NCBI GenBank assembly: GCA_000310025.1
Contig: FN648619.1
Location: forward strand, 777,806-809,825
Direction: 5' to 3'
DNA length: 32,020 bases
Source: Ectocarpus siliculosus
Lineage: Eukaryota; Sar; Phaeophyceae; Ectocarpales; Ectocarpaceae
The position numbers and the translations under genes are program-made. Positions 10,934-23,345 of this stretch are shown piece by piece; the first letter of the stretch is position 1, and each line of letters begins with the position of its first letter. A model generated the notes under the pieces. It was not told the origin of the DNA and searched no databases. It saw only the letters and a program-made list of their open reading frames with translations.

Positions 10934-12404
10934 GGCTGTGGAGAGTAAAGGTTTTAGGAGGGGGAGAGGTGGGAGATTGGGGGAAACACAGAGACAGGAT
11001 GAACCAGCAGCAGCTTACGGCGGAAGCGGAGGGGCTCCGTAGATTGCACGATTCGCGCCAGTGTCGACATGTGGGGACCCCCCTTTCGTTCGCACATCCA
11101 AGAACATGCGCACACACCGCACTGCTCCGCTGTACGCTCACCCGTATCATGCTGCTTGTGTGATGCTTTGCCACACATATAAAGTGAGAGGTTGTTGATG
11201 TACTTTAGCGTGTGATCTACCACATGTAGCGAGATCTTACTCTACCGCGCTCAGCCGCTGTAATCGAGATGGAAAAGCGCAACATTTCGGCTGCAGGACA
11301 ACAGGGACAGTCGGATAAAACATATGCATCTGTTCTGAATACCACATCATCTCCTACCGGCTGTTGCAAACATCTCTTTCTCATCTCTGGAATTAAATTG
11401 CCTTGCTCTGTAATACGACGTCCTCGCGTGTTCTGCAGTTTTTCCCATCTCCACGTCTAAGTGTTTTCCTCCTGCGCAACACCGATCATTGTACAGAGGT
11501 GACGTAAGATATCACGCCCCGTGGACCGAATTTCAAAGCTCGATGCTCCACGAAGAGGATGTAGTGTACATTACACGCGTTTTCGTAAGGTTCTCGATGA
11601 GGTGGTTCAATCGCCACCATACAGTATTCGGCACCACCGAGACTCCGCTGCTGTGGAGTACAAGTCGAGCTTTGAAAATCGGTCCACGTAGGGGGTGTGG
11701 TATCTTACGTCGCGTACGGCAAATGCCGTTTTGCCCAGACTGCTGTGCAACACATGTATACAATGAGGAACCTTTGTGGGTCGAGCCTAGGCTACGTACA
11801 TGTACACTATGCGTATGCACATGCACACCTGCAGTTTGGGGTGGCCAAACAAGTAGTCAGCATTCTTTCGCGAGTGATACATGTAAAGCTGTGTTGCCCT
11901 CTTTGAAGGTACATACATACCGCGGTACAGGCTCGACTAATGATACCGTGTTGTAGAACACTGCAGGCTGCATCGAGTATCTGGTAGTAACGCGAAGCAC
12001 ATGACGCAATCTTCGGTACCTTCAAGTCGCCGAGAAGAGAAGCCGAACCACACCGCTACACTGCGCATCATCTGTGTGTGATTGCTTCTCGAGAAGTCCC
12101 GGGGTCCAAAGAGATGGAATCCGTGGCACCTTCAGCATATATACCATACACACAGACAGCCCCCTTTAGTGCCGGTTGAATAGTGCCGGTGCCCGGTACA
12201 GTAGTGCCAGTGGTTTCAGTGGGCACACGCTGAACTTCCAACTCATTCTCAGTACTTTGAATATTGTCGGTCCGGTACATTGCCGGTGAATTTCTGGGCA
12301 CATGCCGGCGCCAAACAGGGAGCTACTGTACAAATTCGTTCATTGTGAAACAAATTTATCAGTTCGGGGGCGCCTTCTTCGTCTCAAAGTATCGGTGAAT
12401 CTCC
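10934..12404. other. spacer upstream of the plastid-protein gene
   Basis: About 1.5 kb that should include the promoter and 5' UTR of the minus-strand plastid gene. ORFs are scattered and unrecognisable. Between 12165 and 12310 a GTGCCGGT-like motif recurs several times. I see no other structure. Confidence 0.4.
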
Positions 12405-13840
12405 TTGGAAAGACTATGGTACCACCAAAACATGATTGACCCTCGAAAATACCAGAATATCCCAAAACACGCTGCATCGAAAATATCACTCATGAACGGC
12501 AGTAGTGAGACTACTGCATCTCTTCCGAACGGTCTAACCTCATAGCTATACATTCCATCCACCCCCTTCATGGTAAAAATATGTTGCTTCCTCAAACTGT
12601 TTATGAGCTAAGCACGTGTCGGACCGACACCATCACTGAAAACATCACTACGGGAGAGCCCCCATCACACTTCTTGGCGAATGGCACCGTAGACTACCAC
12701 GGCGCACCAAAAGTACGATGCTTGAAAATTTGAAAATATCGCGAACACCTTGCATCGAAACGATGATCATTCATGATGGCAGTAGTAGTGAAACTACTGA
12801 GTCTCTTCTAAACATTCTCTCCCTATCCTCATGCATACCACCCATCTCCTTTATGTTAAATGTTGTTTCTTCCTCAAACTATTTTCGAGCTAAGCACGTG
12901 TAGGACCTGTCCTTTTCGAATAATCCAGAGCATCTGTGCACGTCGTTCGAAGGGCGCCGTAGACTACACCAGTAGACCACCGTGACATGATTGAACCTTA
13001 AAAACCTGAAAACATCACAAACACCCTGCATCCAAACGGTCACTCATGATGGCAGTGGTGAGCCACTGAACCTCTTCTAAACGGTCCCTCCTGTATCCTC
13101 GTAGCAATACATGCCGTTCACCTGCTTTTTGGTAGAATATGATATTCCTTTTTGGAAAAATTTGATACGACTTCCTCAACCTATTTCTGGGATAAGCACG
13201 CATCGGACCTACATCATCACTAAAATATCGGTACGGGAGAGCCTTCGTCACTGAGTAATGTAGATCATCGATGCAATTCTATCGATTGGCACCATAGAAA
13301 ATTCTACACAGGTAGCCACCACTATATGATTGACCCTTGAAAAGATATGAAAACATAACAAACACCCTGCATCAACAATCACCCGTGTTGGCAGTAGTGA
13401 GACTACTGAACCTATTCTAAACGGTCCCTCCCGTATCCTCGTAGCAATACATTCCATCCACCTCCTTTTTGGTAAAATACGATACTTCCTCAAACTATTT
13501 CTGGGATAAGCACGCGTCGGACCTACGGTATCAGTACGGGAGAGCCCTCATCACTGAATAATCTAGATCATCGAGCAATTCTTTCGAATGGCACCGTGGA
13601 AAATTCTACACCAACCAGTAGCCGCCACTATACGATTGACCCTTGAAAATATGAAAACGTCACAAACACCCTTTTGCATCGAAACAATCACCGATGATAG
13701 CAGTAGTGAGACTATTGAACCCATGTATTCAAAACGGTCTCTCCCTGTCTCCGCTCGTAGCTAGACAACCCCTCCACCTCTTTCATGGTAAAAAATGTCA
13801 CTTCCTCGAACTATTTCAGAGCTAAGCACGTGTCGGACCT
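12405..13840 (+). repeat. satellite array, five diverged copies of a ~270-340-bp unit
   Basis: Each unit has the same landmarks in order: a ttgacc..gaaaat block, a tgcatc-aaa block, a cagtagtgagactactg-type palindrome, ctcttctaaacggt, an A/T-rich ggtaaaat block, cttcctcaaactatttctg and taagcacg. The taagcacg landmark falls at 12609, 12891, 13193, 13507 and 13823. The palindrome falls near 12500, 12783, 13053, 13391 and 13701. Spacing varies from 269 to 339 bp, so the array is old. The ORFs across it are fragments of the repeat, not genes. Confidence 0.85.
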
Positions 13841-13929
13841 AAAGTACTACGACAATAATTTCTGTACACGATCTTCAACGCAAGACCATCAAGTAGCAGC
13901 CCAGACTTCTGCTCCACGATACCTTGTCC

Positions 13930-15190
13930 CCCGCTCATCATACAAGACTGCCTGCCACGGCGCCAAATAAATATATCGCTGGCCGGCCTTCAAGCCATTG
14001 GACCTCAAAACACTGCGCTTCTTGGCGAAGAGCTTGGAGGAAATACAATCCGAGAAACAAGGAAAAAACCTTGGATGTTGGATTCGACCACCAGAGTTTC
14101 ATGCCACCAGGCAAAGCGAAAGCTTCGCAATTAGAAACTTCGCACAATACGAGTACTGCACCTCCAAGAAGCTTGCTACCGCTACTGGGCTACCGCCACC
14201 TTCTCTCGAGCACTTCCTGTCCAAGATAAAAAATACCAAACGCACATGCACCTATTGTACAAGCAGCCCGTCTCGTCTGCTACATGTCGTAGGCCAACGG
14301 GATCAACGTCCTCAAATAACCTGCTTGGTGGAGAGCACTACTGGGTAGCTCGCCAGGACTTTGCCACCTTGTCTGCCAACGCAAGATAATTTTCTCCGTT
14401 GAGCCATGACATTTCAAGTACACCCCGGCTCCCCTAAAATAAGCACATTCCAAACATGCTATGGATGAACTCCAGGATACGTGTAGAGGATTTCTAGATG
14501 TTTCCTCGAAAGGAGCAAGGCCCCGGCCGACAAGTCTATCCACTCCGCCGGGAGGAATCGGCTAGTAACCACCTCATGCGAACCGCCGTACAAGACCTGA
14601 GATACGGATCATTCGTTTAGACTCGGTTGGGAACGCACGTATCAGGCTAGACCACGTAAGGCCCTGTTAAGCAGCGCTTAACACACACCCGCCGAGGTTA
14701 GATATCGGGTAAGTCAGTTCACTCTGTAGTTTCCTTCATGTTGCCCCCACTCTATCTTAAGTGGAAAAGCCCCACGGGGTACAGTTACAGGGCTGCGAAC
14801 GCCGTTAACTTACCCCCGTCTTCGTGATTTAGACTCACTCCATTGGGGCAGCAGAGCATTTCAACTTCTAGCCAAAGCCAAGTCCCTGGGGCCGATAGAT
14901 TAGGCCAAAGGTTTCTATTACCATTCCAGCAATATCTGTTCGCAATCCTTAACAATAGGATCTCTCGAGAAGCATCCAAGCACAATTGCGACTGCAACAT
15001 CACGCTGAGCGACGAACCGTGCGTGGACCACAAGCAATGTCCGGAGACCCATCCATGGGTTCGGCATGGTTCATGGCCATCCGGAAAATTAACAATCTTC
15101 TCCCACGCAGATACAACGGCCTGCCTATGTGGGAGCACTTTCCACCGAATATCCAGAAAGATATGAAGTCTCCCGTCCCCTAATTTGCCT
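13930..15190 (+). pseudogene. coding-like but unrecognised stretch, possibly decayed element
   Basis: Successive plus-strand frames give protein-like text without a usable gene model. Frame 13998-14348 includes SLEHFLSKIKNTKRTCTYC. Frame 14843-15166 includes QYLFAILNNRISREASKHNC and LSDEPCVDHKQCPE. Frame 14986-15183 includes INNLLPRRYNGLPMWEHFPP. The minus strand has a 185-codon ORF (15342-14785) of unlikely composition (many Trp, Cys and Leu). This could be a frameshifted transposon ORF, but I recognise no domain and it may be chance. Confidence 0.25.
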
Positions 15191-15456
15191 GGGTAACAAG
15201 GGGTTTCACCCCCTATTTCGCTACTGCTGTACAATGCGAAACTGGATAAGATGCACAGCAACCCAGCACCTCGAAAAAAAAAACGAACAATGTAAGAAAG
15301 AAGACGTTTTTCATCTCGAGTTGGACAAGATCGTGTCTCCATCCCGTGGCATCTCGACGTCCCCGGCTCTATGGTAGACGGAAAAATCTGAAGCGCACCG
15401 ATTCTCGCACGGTGAGACGGCTAGGCCGAGTAAAATAACACGAGGAAGAAAGCGCC

Positions 15457-17947
15457 TCACCATAGGGAGTGCGAGAAACTTCCACCGGGGTTCGTCAGGA
15501 CGTCGTTGTGGACGCGCGTGGAGGGAGCCATGGCCATGGAGGAAGAAGGCTCAAGCCCCCAGCCAAAGGGTGAGGGGGAAGCGGAACGGTTGGTCTCGGN
15601 NNNNNNNNNNNNNNNNNNNNNNNNNNNNNNNNNNNNNNNNNNNNNNNNNNNNNNNNNNNNNNNNNNNNNNNNNNNNNNNNNNNNNNNNNNNNNNNNNNNN
15701 NNNNNNNNNNNNNNNNNNNNNNNNNNTGCAACAACCATGGGTGTCGAGGGGGGGCGACACATCCACCGAATCAAACTTTGCTTGCGGGTCTAAATGAAGG
15801 GTAGGGGTGGGCGCCATGGGATGCACTGTTGCTTTGGATGGCTGACTTGTCACCCATCACATCGAACCAACCCAAACAAGGCGGACGAAATCATGGCAAG
15901 ACATATCTGATCGTTTGGTATTGAGATTCGGAGATTATCTCTCTCTGCTGTTGTTCCATGCACCCGAATAATAGGACCTTTTGCTCGCCACGTTGGTGGT
16001 ACTGAGATGATCTTCCTTCACAACAAGGAAAGACCTATGGCAGTGAGCCCCACATCGTATTGGCATACCTTCAGACCTCGCCCAGCGGGGAGAACGGTCG
16101 GCCACTTCTCTTCCAGAATCGAACCGATGCTCGGAATGCTGAAGGCGTCTGCGGAGGTAGTAAACGTGCCCAAGCTGTCCCTGTCCGGCGCTACGCTCTT
16201 GCCGAGGCTGAAAGGGCCCGAAACAGCCATACGTCCAGCACACGCGGAGGCGAAGCATCTTGTCAGCGAACGTGAAATATGCGGTGCAGCTACAACCTGG
16301 ATCGACTAAAATCGTCTCGGGGAAGCGAATGCTTGTCAAGGTGTGTTTCGGGTGCATGACAGATCGTCCACTTGCGCCTGGCCGTGGACCCGCCCACCTT
16401 TCGGAACATTCGAAAGCGGAACATATGAGGCGATAGATCCGACAACGAGCCCATCCGGTTCAAGTCCTTCGAACAGCTTTCAAAGTGGTGAAATACTCGC
16501 ATCGCTCTTCACCCGGTCCGCTGCTTTCCCGGCTCTATGGTACCCTGCGCTACACCTCTGGCGACATACAACACCCCGATGCCGCATGTGCAGGAGTCCT
16601 TTCACTCACCTGTCGCTGCGATACGATTGGTCGGGGCGTGAAGAGTCCCCCGATGGGCCACCCTGTTGCTGCGCCGTCTTCAAGCGTGCCGGCTCCTTCT
16701 CCCCGACCGGCCGCAGCAGGACGGGATCATACCAAGACTGCGGCACGCTCGGACCAACGTCGCGGCTGGCATCATCATCGTTCGAGCGGGAGACGTCCAG
16801 CGACAGCACCGACATCATCCTGCCAAGGAGGTCGTCCATCTCGTGGCGAGGGATCGGTGCCGGGGAAGGGCTGGGCTTGCGCGCTTCCGCGTTCTCTTGC
16901 AAGGACGAAGCGAACGAGCCTAACAACGCAGAACCGTTGTAGGTGACCGGGTTCCAACGGTGTGCTGCTGCAGGCGCTGCGGTGGAACTGCGCTGCGGTG
17001 CAGAGGGGGGTCCCAGGTTGAGGGGGGCGGGGCTGCTGCTGCATCCGCGGGGACTGAAGGCCAGGCCTATCGCGTGGACGGAACGAACGTAAGGAGTGGG
17101 GGTCAGACCTGGCTGTTGGGATTTTTTATTGCTCTAGACGATCTACATTGAGGACCTCTGCTGACCTGGATCCTTGGCGTCTTGCTCTTCCTCTTCCGTG
17201 CTAGTTGGCATGGAATAAGGCGTTATGTTCCACCCCAGCTTAATCGATGCTTTTTTCCCAAGATGAACAACGAGAGATACATACTCTGGCGGGGTAGCGG
17301 TGCTTCTCGACGAGCATACAACACTGGTGGTAGAATTTGTTGTGAGACCTTGCGTAACGGTAGAGGCTCTAGTCTCCCGGGAGACATTTGTGCGTTTTCC
17401 ACTCACCGGTGGTGGCAAACGTTGGCTCAGGGTCGAACGAGGCGGCACAACCGACGGCGCGAGGGGTGTCCCGGTTGGATCGAGTGCGGCAGCGGCAGAC
17501 CACTCCCGAAGAGCACGGCGCAGGACCGGCAGCGTGCGCCTTGGTCTCCCGAAACGCGTTGCGGCAGTGCTCGTCGCCATAAAAGTAGGACGGGGCGGTG
17601 GTAGTGGTGGTGGCGGCGGTGACGTTCGATGCGCGGGCACAATCATTTTCGCGTCCGTGGATGGGCGTCCCTTGGGCGATCTTGGCCCAGCTCTCGTTCT
17701 CGCGCAGCGTGCCCCGCAGGTAAGGCTGAGCGGCGGCGGGCGGGGTCACGGTGTGGTGGTGGTGGTGGTTGTCGCTTCGGCTGCCGGCCAAGCCGAGGCT
17801 TCGGATAGGGCTCTGGAGGATGGTGTTGGGGGACTGCCACAGGGAGAAGGTATCCCTGGGCGCGGAGGTGGCGTTTTCGGACGGAGCGGCGACAGGTAAG
17901 CGACTGGGGTTGGTGATCAAGTTTAAGGAAGCCTCCACCACTTTCAT
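15457..17947 (-). CDS. orphan protein of unknown function, 4 exons, crosses an N gap
   Basis: The model on the minus strand is 17947-17407, 17108-16610, 16207-16069 and 15789-15457, ending in TGA. Donors are GTGAGT, GTGAGT and GTATGC; acceptors are acagccag, ccctttcag and cttcatttag. The phases agree (1512 nt, 503 codons plus stop, counting 127 N as real length). The product has low-complexity parts (HHHHH, TTTTT, poly-Ala), a Cys-containing part (SYFYGDEHCRNAF, GVVCRCRTRS) and a more ordered part (HRWNPVTYNGSALLGSF, RHEMDDLLGRMMSVLSLDVS, SIPSIGSILEEKWPTVLP). I recognise no domain. The start is uncertain: phase-compatible splicing could instead join it to the secreted-protein exons upstream (acceptor gtggcag at 17834, exon from 17833). 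The second acceptor also has alternatives. The last exon's frame depends on the gap length. Confidence 0.45.
15600..15726. other. assembly gap (127 N)
   Basis: A run of 127 undetermined bases inside the predicted last exon of the minus-strand orphan gene. If the length is true it keeps the reading frame open across the gap. Confidence 1.
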
Positions 17948-18529
17948 CGCGTTTACGAGTTTCGCCAAATGTTCCGTTCTCGCACTCTCCTTTCCACGTT
18001 GTGGGTGCTTTTTTAGGGTTTCGTCCTACAACTGCAGCCGTCTCTACTACGCAGATGTACGCTTAAAAATCGACACCGAAACCACAGATTTTTCTGCGAT
18101 CAGCAACTTCAAGTTGTGTTGCTTTGAGGCGGAGCTAGCCAGAACGGGCGTACCCGTCTTGAGCCCGAGGTTGGTTGTTGGTGCCTATTTCTTGCAGCGG
18201 CAAGCGTGCACAGCCCTGAACATTCCGGGAGAATTCGCACGGGGCATCAGAAAAACACAAGGGGGTGGCGTCATCAAAAGTCAGCGTCGTCGTTTGGGCT
18301 TTTCATCAGACTACGATGTGACTTTTTCCCCAATTCGAAGTTTAGAGAGGCTTTGCCGCACATTGTTACGAAAGGCAGGCGCGTCGTGTCATTCTTCGAA
18401 GCTGTAGCATTGGGTGATGGGTCGAAACGACCTTGACAAGGCGTGATGCATCCAGGTTGACGTGCCGCAGCCGAACAATACTCATCACAAGGGAAAACAC
18501 CCACGCAGCCACGAGACAGCAACCTACTG

Positions 18530-19325
18530 CTATTCTGTAGGAGACCATTGTTGAAGGTGCATGACTTGACCCACGTTGTTGCCGCCGGCAGAGTGCCCGC
18601 GGGTCTCGAGCCACACGCCACGGTGACCATGACCGTCCTCGTCACGGGAGCCTTGATCCGTCACCGGAGACTTGGCCTCCAGCAGCCATGACTCGCCATC
18701 GCTGAACGCACCGGGGTGAACCGTGCACCTGAAGAACGTCGACGGCGAGATTGGGAATGCAGAGGGAACGAAGAAGAACATTCGGCAACGAGAAAAAACA
18801 ATAGGCGATGTCGTCCTGGTTTGGAGTTGGACAAGGGGGGTAGGTGACACGGAAGGTTGAGTGGGCCACGGTTTTCATGGGTTCGAGGCGCCGACAAGTC
18901 CGTCGAACACGACGGACGCCGGTTCGCTAACTGCATATATGGGATGTTTATTAAACTAATTATCATATTTTCTGAGTTTGTGAAGGCCAAGTCGACGAAT
19001 ATCCTTCCCTTCCGCGACAAATGGGGCAAGTTTTTCATTATACGGTAGCTCTCAACTTCGTCCAGTTCACTCTTGATTTTTCCGGCCATTAGAAAGGCAT
19101 GACATTATTGTGAATGTCTCTGGTTCGTGGCAGGTGGACTTACCTCGGCTCAGAGCAGGATGTCGTCGCATCTCTAGAAGCCGAACTTTGGAGATGTTTC
19201 GCCTTGACCGTCTCCGGAGGAGGAGAGCTACGAACGTTCCGTGGTTCGATGGTTGCGGTACACGATAGCGTCAAACCCAAGCAAAGAGCGAGGGCAAAGA
19301 ATGTTCGCGTTTTTCTTGCTTGCAT
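18530..19325 (-). CDS. small secreted protein, unknown function, 2 exons
   Basis: Exons are 19325-19144 and 18728-18530, total 381 nt (126 aa plus stop). The donor is AG|GTAAGT and the acceptor is gacgttcttcag|G; the phases fit (2 to 1). The N-terminus is a clear signal peptide: basic MQARKTR, hydrophobic TFFALALCLGLTLS, then C and small residues. The second exon reads CTVHPGAFSDGESWLLEA and then a charged Gly/His-rich part before the stop. I recognise no domain. An alternative donor AAC|GTGGGT at 18575 would skip the stop and, in phase, join exon 17833-17407 of the next orphan gene, making one longer secreted protein. Confidence 0.45.
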
Positions 19326-20486
19326 CGAGGATAACCGCAAAAAGAGGAAACCGTCGTGCAGAACGTGTGATTGATCATACGTCGGAGGAGCACACTCGTC
19401 GTTCGCGCGAGAGCTGGTAGTGCATGCACCGAATACGCGCGCTGTTTCTAAAGTTTCTTGCGACAACTCAGTGCGAGTAAAATGAAAAACATTGTATGGA
19501 ACACTGGACTATGGAAGGGGTACGGGCTTCTGCCGCTCTTTAGCAATACGCTTTCCCGACGCATGATGGAAACACGCCGGGTAAAATACTTCACTCACGG
19601 TTTCGCGGTCGCATTCCTCAGCTCCTTCGCACCGTGTGCAAAAGCGCACCTGGCTGCTCGTGCAGCATCCGATCAGAACAAGAGAGAATCAAGTCGAGTC
19701 AGATACTGCTTGACAATGACTCGACTATGTACTGAGAGAGACAACTAACTCTAGGGTGAGAGTCCATAGATTTGGAGGAGGGGACAGGCATGCGGGAGAA
19801 AATATGCAGAAATATGTGCTGTGCTATATATTTCGGAGCATCTGGATGAAAAAATGTGACTGGCTGGCGGAGGTGGGAGTGGATGCCACCGCACGTACAG
19901 GGAACGTTTTCAGTTTTCAGTATTGATGCACTCACCACCAAATGGGCACACCCCCTGGAGCCAATGCTTGCAGATTGCGGTCTGCTTTGCGGAGGAATGT
20001 ACAGCAAGCACGAAAAAGGGAACGTTGGTCAGCAGTACGCATTGCAGTTGGGAGGAATGTCATAACCGTTCACATTACATAGACTATTGTAGAGATGCAC
20101 AAGAGCTGTGTCTGTCTGAGTTGTCTGTCGTAGGGAAGGATAATAATAATGTGGTTTTCCAGGTTACCACCTCCAGCCAATCTTGAAAGTATGAACTTGA
20201 CTTGGACGGCAGTAGGAAGACATGAAGGAAATTGATAGTCTAAAGAGCATCTTGAACAGGGGTCACCTGGGGCTCCGTAGTTCATTTCCGACAGGAACCA
20301 CAACGGCTGAGAAATATTTCAAATTCAAAATTGGCTTTCCTGTGACCAACTGAACATGCTAGAGGGATTACCAAAAAAGGATAACACCTGTAGACGTGTC
20401 TTTGCCCCTTGTACGCAAGATGAAGACAGAGAAAAGTTATGGCGTGAGCCGCTGCAATTTCTGCTGTGGGCGATGTGTGATCTGCC

Positions 20487-20525
20487 GCGGATCACAGCGG
20501 CCGATCATAGCTGCCGATCACAGCG
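20487..20525. repeat. three tandem copies of a 13-bp unit
   Basis: The units gcggatcacagcg, gccgatcatagct and gccgatcacagcg lie head to tail. It is a small local repeat in spacer. Confidence 0.8.
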
Positions 20526-21061
20526 GCAGCAGCCGAGGATCGTGATTCAAGTGTTGCTGTCTCTTTCCATCAGCCATATCTCTGCCGAACTCTGACACCC
20601 AGGCGCTATGGCAATCTATCCCACCTTGCGATTGGCTTCAATGATGCCCTGTCCCGACCTCGCGTTCCGACGATGTTGTGCCCGCGAGCCTTGCGCTTTG
20701 CCATCGTTGTGTGCCTGTGCCTGGGATTTTTTCACAGCGAGGAAAGAAGCACGTGCAAGTCAGGTAGACAGACAGGTAGACAGAGAGGAGGCCAAATGTG
20801 ATATTTTGCACACACAACTGCAGGCGCATGGGAAAGCAGCGCTGAGATTCTACGTGGAGGGCAACGATCCCATAGGGAGCCAACCACCCACCTCGGAAGC
20901 CATGCCGACGATCACTGCCCCAAGCAGCAGAAGTTACAAACCGGGTGAGTGTAGGTACAGCAGTGGTATGTGTGAGAGGAGGGGGGAATTTTCACATTCA
21001 GGGTGACCATCCAAGTCATAAAGTTCCGCCGCGTTTTTTTTTATTATTATTGAAAAAATAT

Positions 21062-21095
21062 ATCGGCCGAGTGAAGAAATCGGCCGAGTGAAGAA
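21062..21095. repeat. two tandem copies of a 17-bp unit
   Basis: atcggccgagtgaagaa occurs twice without a mismatch, followed by a partial agagtgaagaa remnant. Confidence 0.85.
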
Positions 21096-23162
21096 ATAAT
21101 CCAGAGTGAAGAAGTGGCGACCAGAGGGTTTCAATTTCCGCATGGTGGTGTTATTCAAGCGGGAGAGGAGGGACGGAGAACAGTTGTATCGGGAGTCGCC
21201 CCCCCCAGAGGCAGAGACAGGATGAAGATTGTTTGTTTGATTGGCAAGGGCGAAAACGTCACGATGTTTTTTATTCTCACGTTGCCACTACTGTAGATGC
21301 CGTTCGTTTTGCATATTTTTCCGCTCACGTTGCCACCGCCGTTTCGCAGAAGAAAAATCGGTCATTGCGCGCGTACGGGTACCATTTTCACTGTCGAGTC
21401 AAGCATGTTCCTCTTCCAGGAGGAGCACGTTTGCCAGTTGGTATTCCCGAGTGCGTATTGCATCGATGTACGCATCAATCGGCAAAATAGACAAATGGAT
21501 TTCGACGTGTTCCGCAGGAGAAAAGTGTAGGATATGTCATTCCTCACAGCATAGAAGTAATTCAAAGGCAGGTTTTAGCCGGTTATTGGAGGGGCCTTTT
21601 TGTGGTTTCGTGCGTTTGTGCCTGGGACCTCTGAACCTAACAGTGAGGGTCGAAACGCTGCCGCATTTGTGTTAGTTCAGCGAGAAGAAGTGAGGCCGGT
21701 CGCTGTTCCACCCCTCCACTTGTTGTCCACAATTTGGTCGCAGGTCCTATCCTCCCCATACCTCTGTGCTTGAAAAAGGTAGGGGGGGGGGATCCCGTAC
21801 ACCATATGCCATTCTTCTCCAAAGTGGAGACGAAAGGCGAACTGGAGGCCGCACTGGAAGCAGAAAAACATATTGCTGCTGTGGTCTTGAGAGAGAGTGT
21901 CTTGCTCCCACCGCTTTTTAGATATACATTCCCTCTCTCGATAATCCCCTCCAATTTTCATTTGGTAAAACCATTCCACGTGTGTGGGGCGAAACATTTC
22001 ACCACTTTACGCATGGGCGAGAGTGGGCTCAACACGACCGTGTAGTGCTAACAATCATAGAATTTAGTAAAATAGTCTGGTTATCGAGCCCGTGAAGTCA
22101 TTGCGCGGCTGCACTTCGCACATGTGCTAGTGTTTTGGGTTGATCTGTCCACATTCTCAACCCAGCTCTATACCTCAGCATCGTTCGCCTCGCGAATGAA
22201 CTGGGCAGCGTGTCAATTCCTGGAGAGGTAAAGATGTCTCTTTACAAGCGAAAATATGGCGCATTCAACATTACTTCGTGCTGGCTGGCCTGCGATTTAG
22301 GTTTCACTGCGGGCTCACTGCGGCGGCGCTGATCATCTGCGTGTTCCAACGAAAGTGAACTGTATATTCCAAGACTTGTTCGGAGTGTGCCAAGCAAACC
22401 AAAGGCTGACTAAGTCGGATAATAGTACCTGTTCTCTCCTTCTTCATATCCTTCGACATATCGACACACCGATCGGGGCCGAGTGCACAGCAGTTTCACG
22501 GTTACACGGTTGCATGGTCACAATATCACGTGGTCACACGTCCATACATGAACGCAGTTCTACGGTTATTCCGTCACACGGTCGCTACAACGATACTGCT
22601 TCAAAGAGGCTATCGGGTGCCTCTCATGAACCCGGGAGCTGTTGCAGCAAGGCAATTGTCGATTAAATGGCTATGGCCCGAGAAACCTGACTGCGGACCC
22701 GCTTGTTTCGAACTGCGGAGAGTCCAGCCTCCACTCCTCGCTCTACCTCGGCTTGAAGCACGAATGGCCCCCAACCCCCAGCTCCCAGAACGGGCTGTGA
22801 TAGGGACCCCTTTCTAGCAGCAGGTAGGTGGGCAATTCGAGCGTCGGGCTCAGGTGCGTGAGAGGCGTGTGTTGCTGGTCGCTGGTTTTGGGGAAGGCCC
22901 AGCCTCGCTCCCCGTGGCGTCAAGCACGGTGTCAAAGCATGGCATCAGATCTTGGAGAACTCGCTCTGCGGCCGTGCGGACAGTGTTGCCGGTCGCCCTT
23001 GTGTCAAGGGACCGTGCTCAGGGGGCCTGGGACCGATCAGTGACGCCTCGCGTGCTCCGTGAATGGGGGACGGGCCGTTCTCCTCGAGTGAGCTCAATTG
23101 GTGTTGGGCAAGTTGGGCTGCACCCGGCCGGCATGGATTAGTCTCTCTACTGCTCTTTCGAT

Positions 23163-23345
23163 TCACTCACACACCCTCGGATCGATGCGTCGGGCAGTAT
23201 GAACACTTGCTTGCGTCACTGCTTCAGAAATGGGTCTCTTACTTACGTCTTTGCTTGCATTGGGCATTCTTGCATACACCAGCGTGTGGAAGTCTTCGGT
23301 GTTCATGTTGCCTCCACCAAAGGGCTTGTCTCCAACAAAGGGCAT
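23163..23345 (-). CDS. isolated exon-like ORF, unknown product
   Basis: From ATG at 23345 the minus strand reads MPFVGDKPFGGGNMNTEDFH and then TLVYARMPNASKD, followed at once by a consensus donor GTAAGT (exon end about 23235). Read through the donor, the frame continues to a stop at 23163. The composition before the donor is protein-like and after it is not, which suggests a first exon. I could not find a matching downstream exon, so the gene model is incomplete. Confidence 0.3.
   Translation of the reverse strand: MPFVGDKPFGGGNMNTEDFHTLVYARMPNASKDVSKRPISEAVTQASVHTARRIDPRVCE

Larger units (their letters stand above)
19326..23235. other. spacer without confident genes
   Basis: About 3.9 kb. 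One plus-strand fragment at about 21805-21900 reads FFSKVETKGELEAALEAEKH, which looks protein-like, but I could not chain it to other exons. Simple repeats inside this span are listed separately. No transposon domain or RNA gene is visible. Confidence 0.4.

Noticed and set aside
12359-13493. Several 78-82-codon ORFs in the satellite region
   Set aside because: They are fragments of the tandem unit, are not conserved between copies, and break with the length changes of the units.
17300-17899. A 199-codon plus-strand ORF ending near a donor-like GACAG|GTAAGC
   Set aside because: It is Gly/Val/Arg low complexity. The opposite strand gives an exon chain with consistent phases and more protein-like text, so I took the minus strand as coding.
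18274-18645. A Cys-containing minus-strand ORF overlapping the second exon of the secreted protein
   Set aside because: It is in a different frame from the phase-consistent exon and has no clear splice sites or recognised motif.
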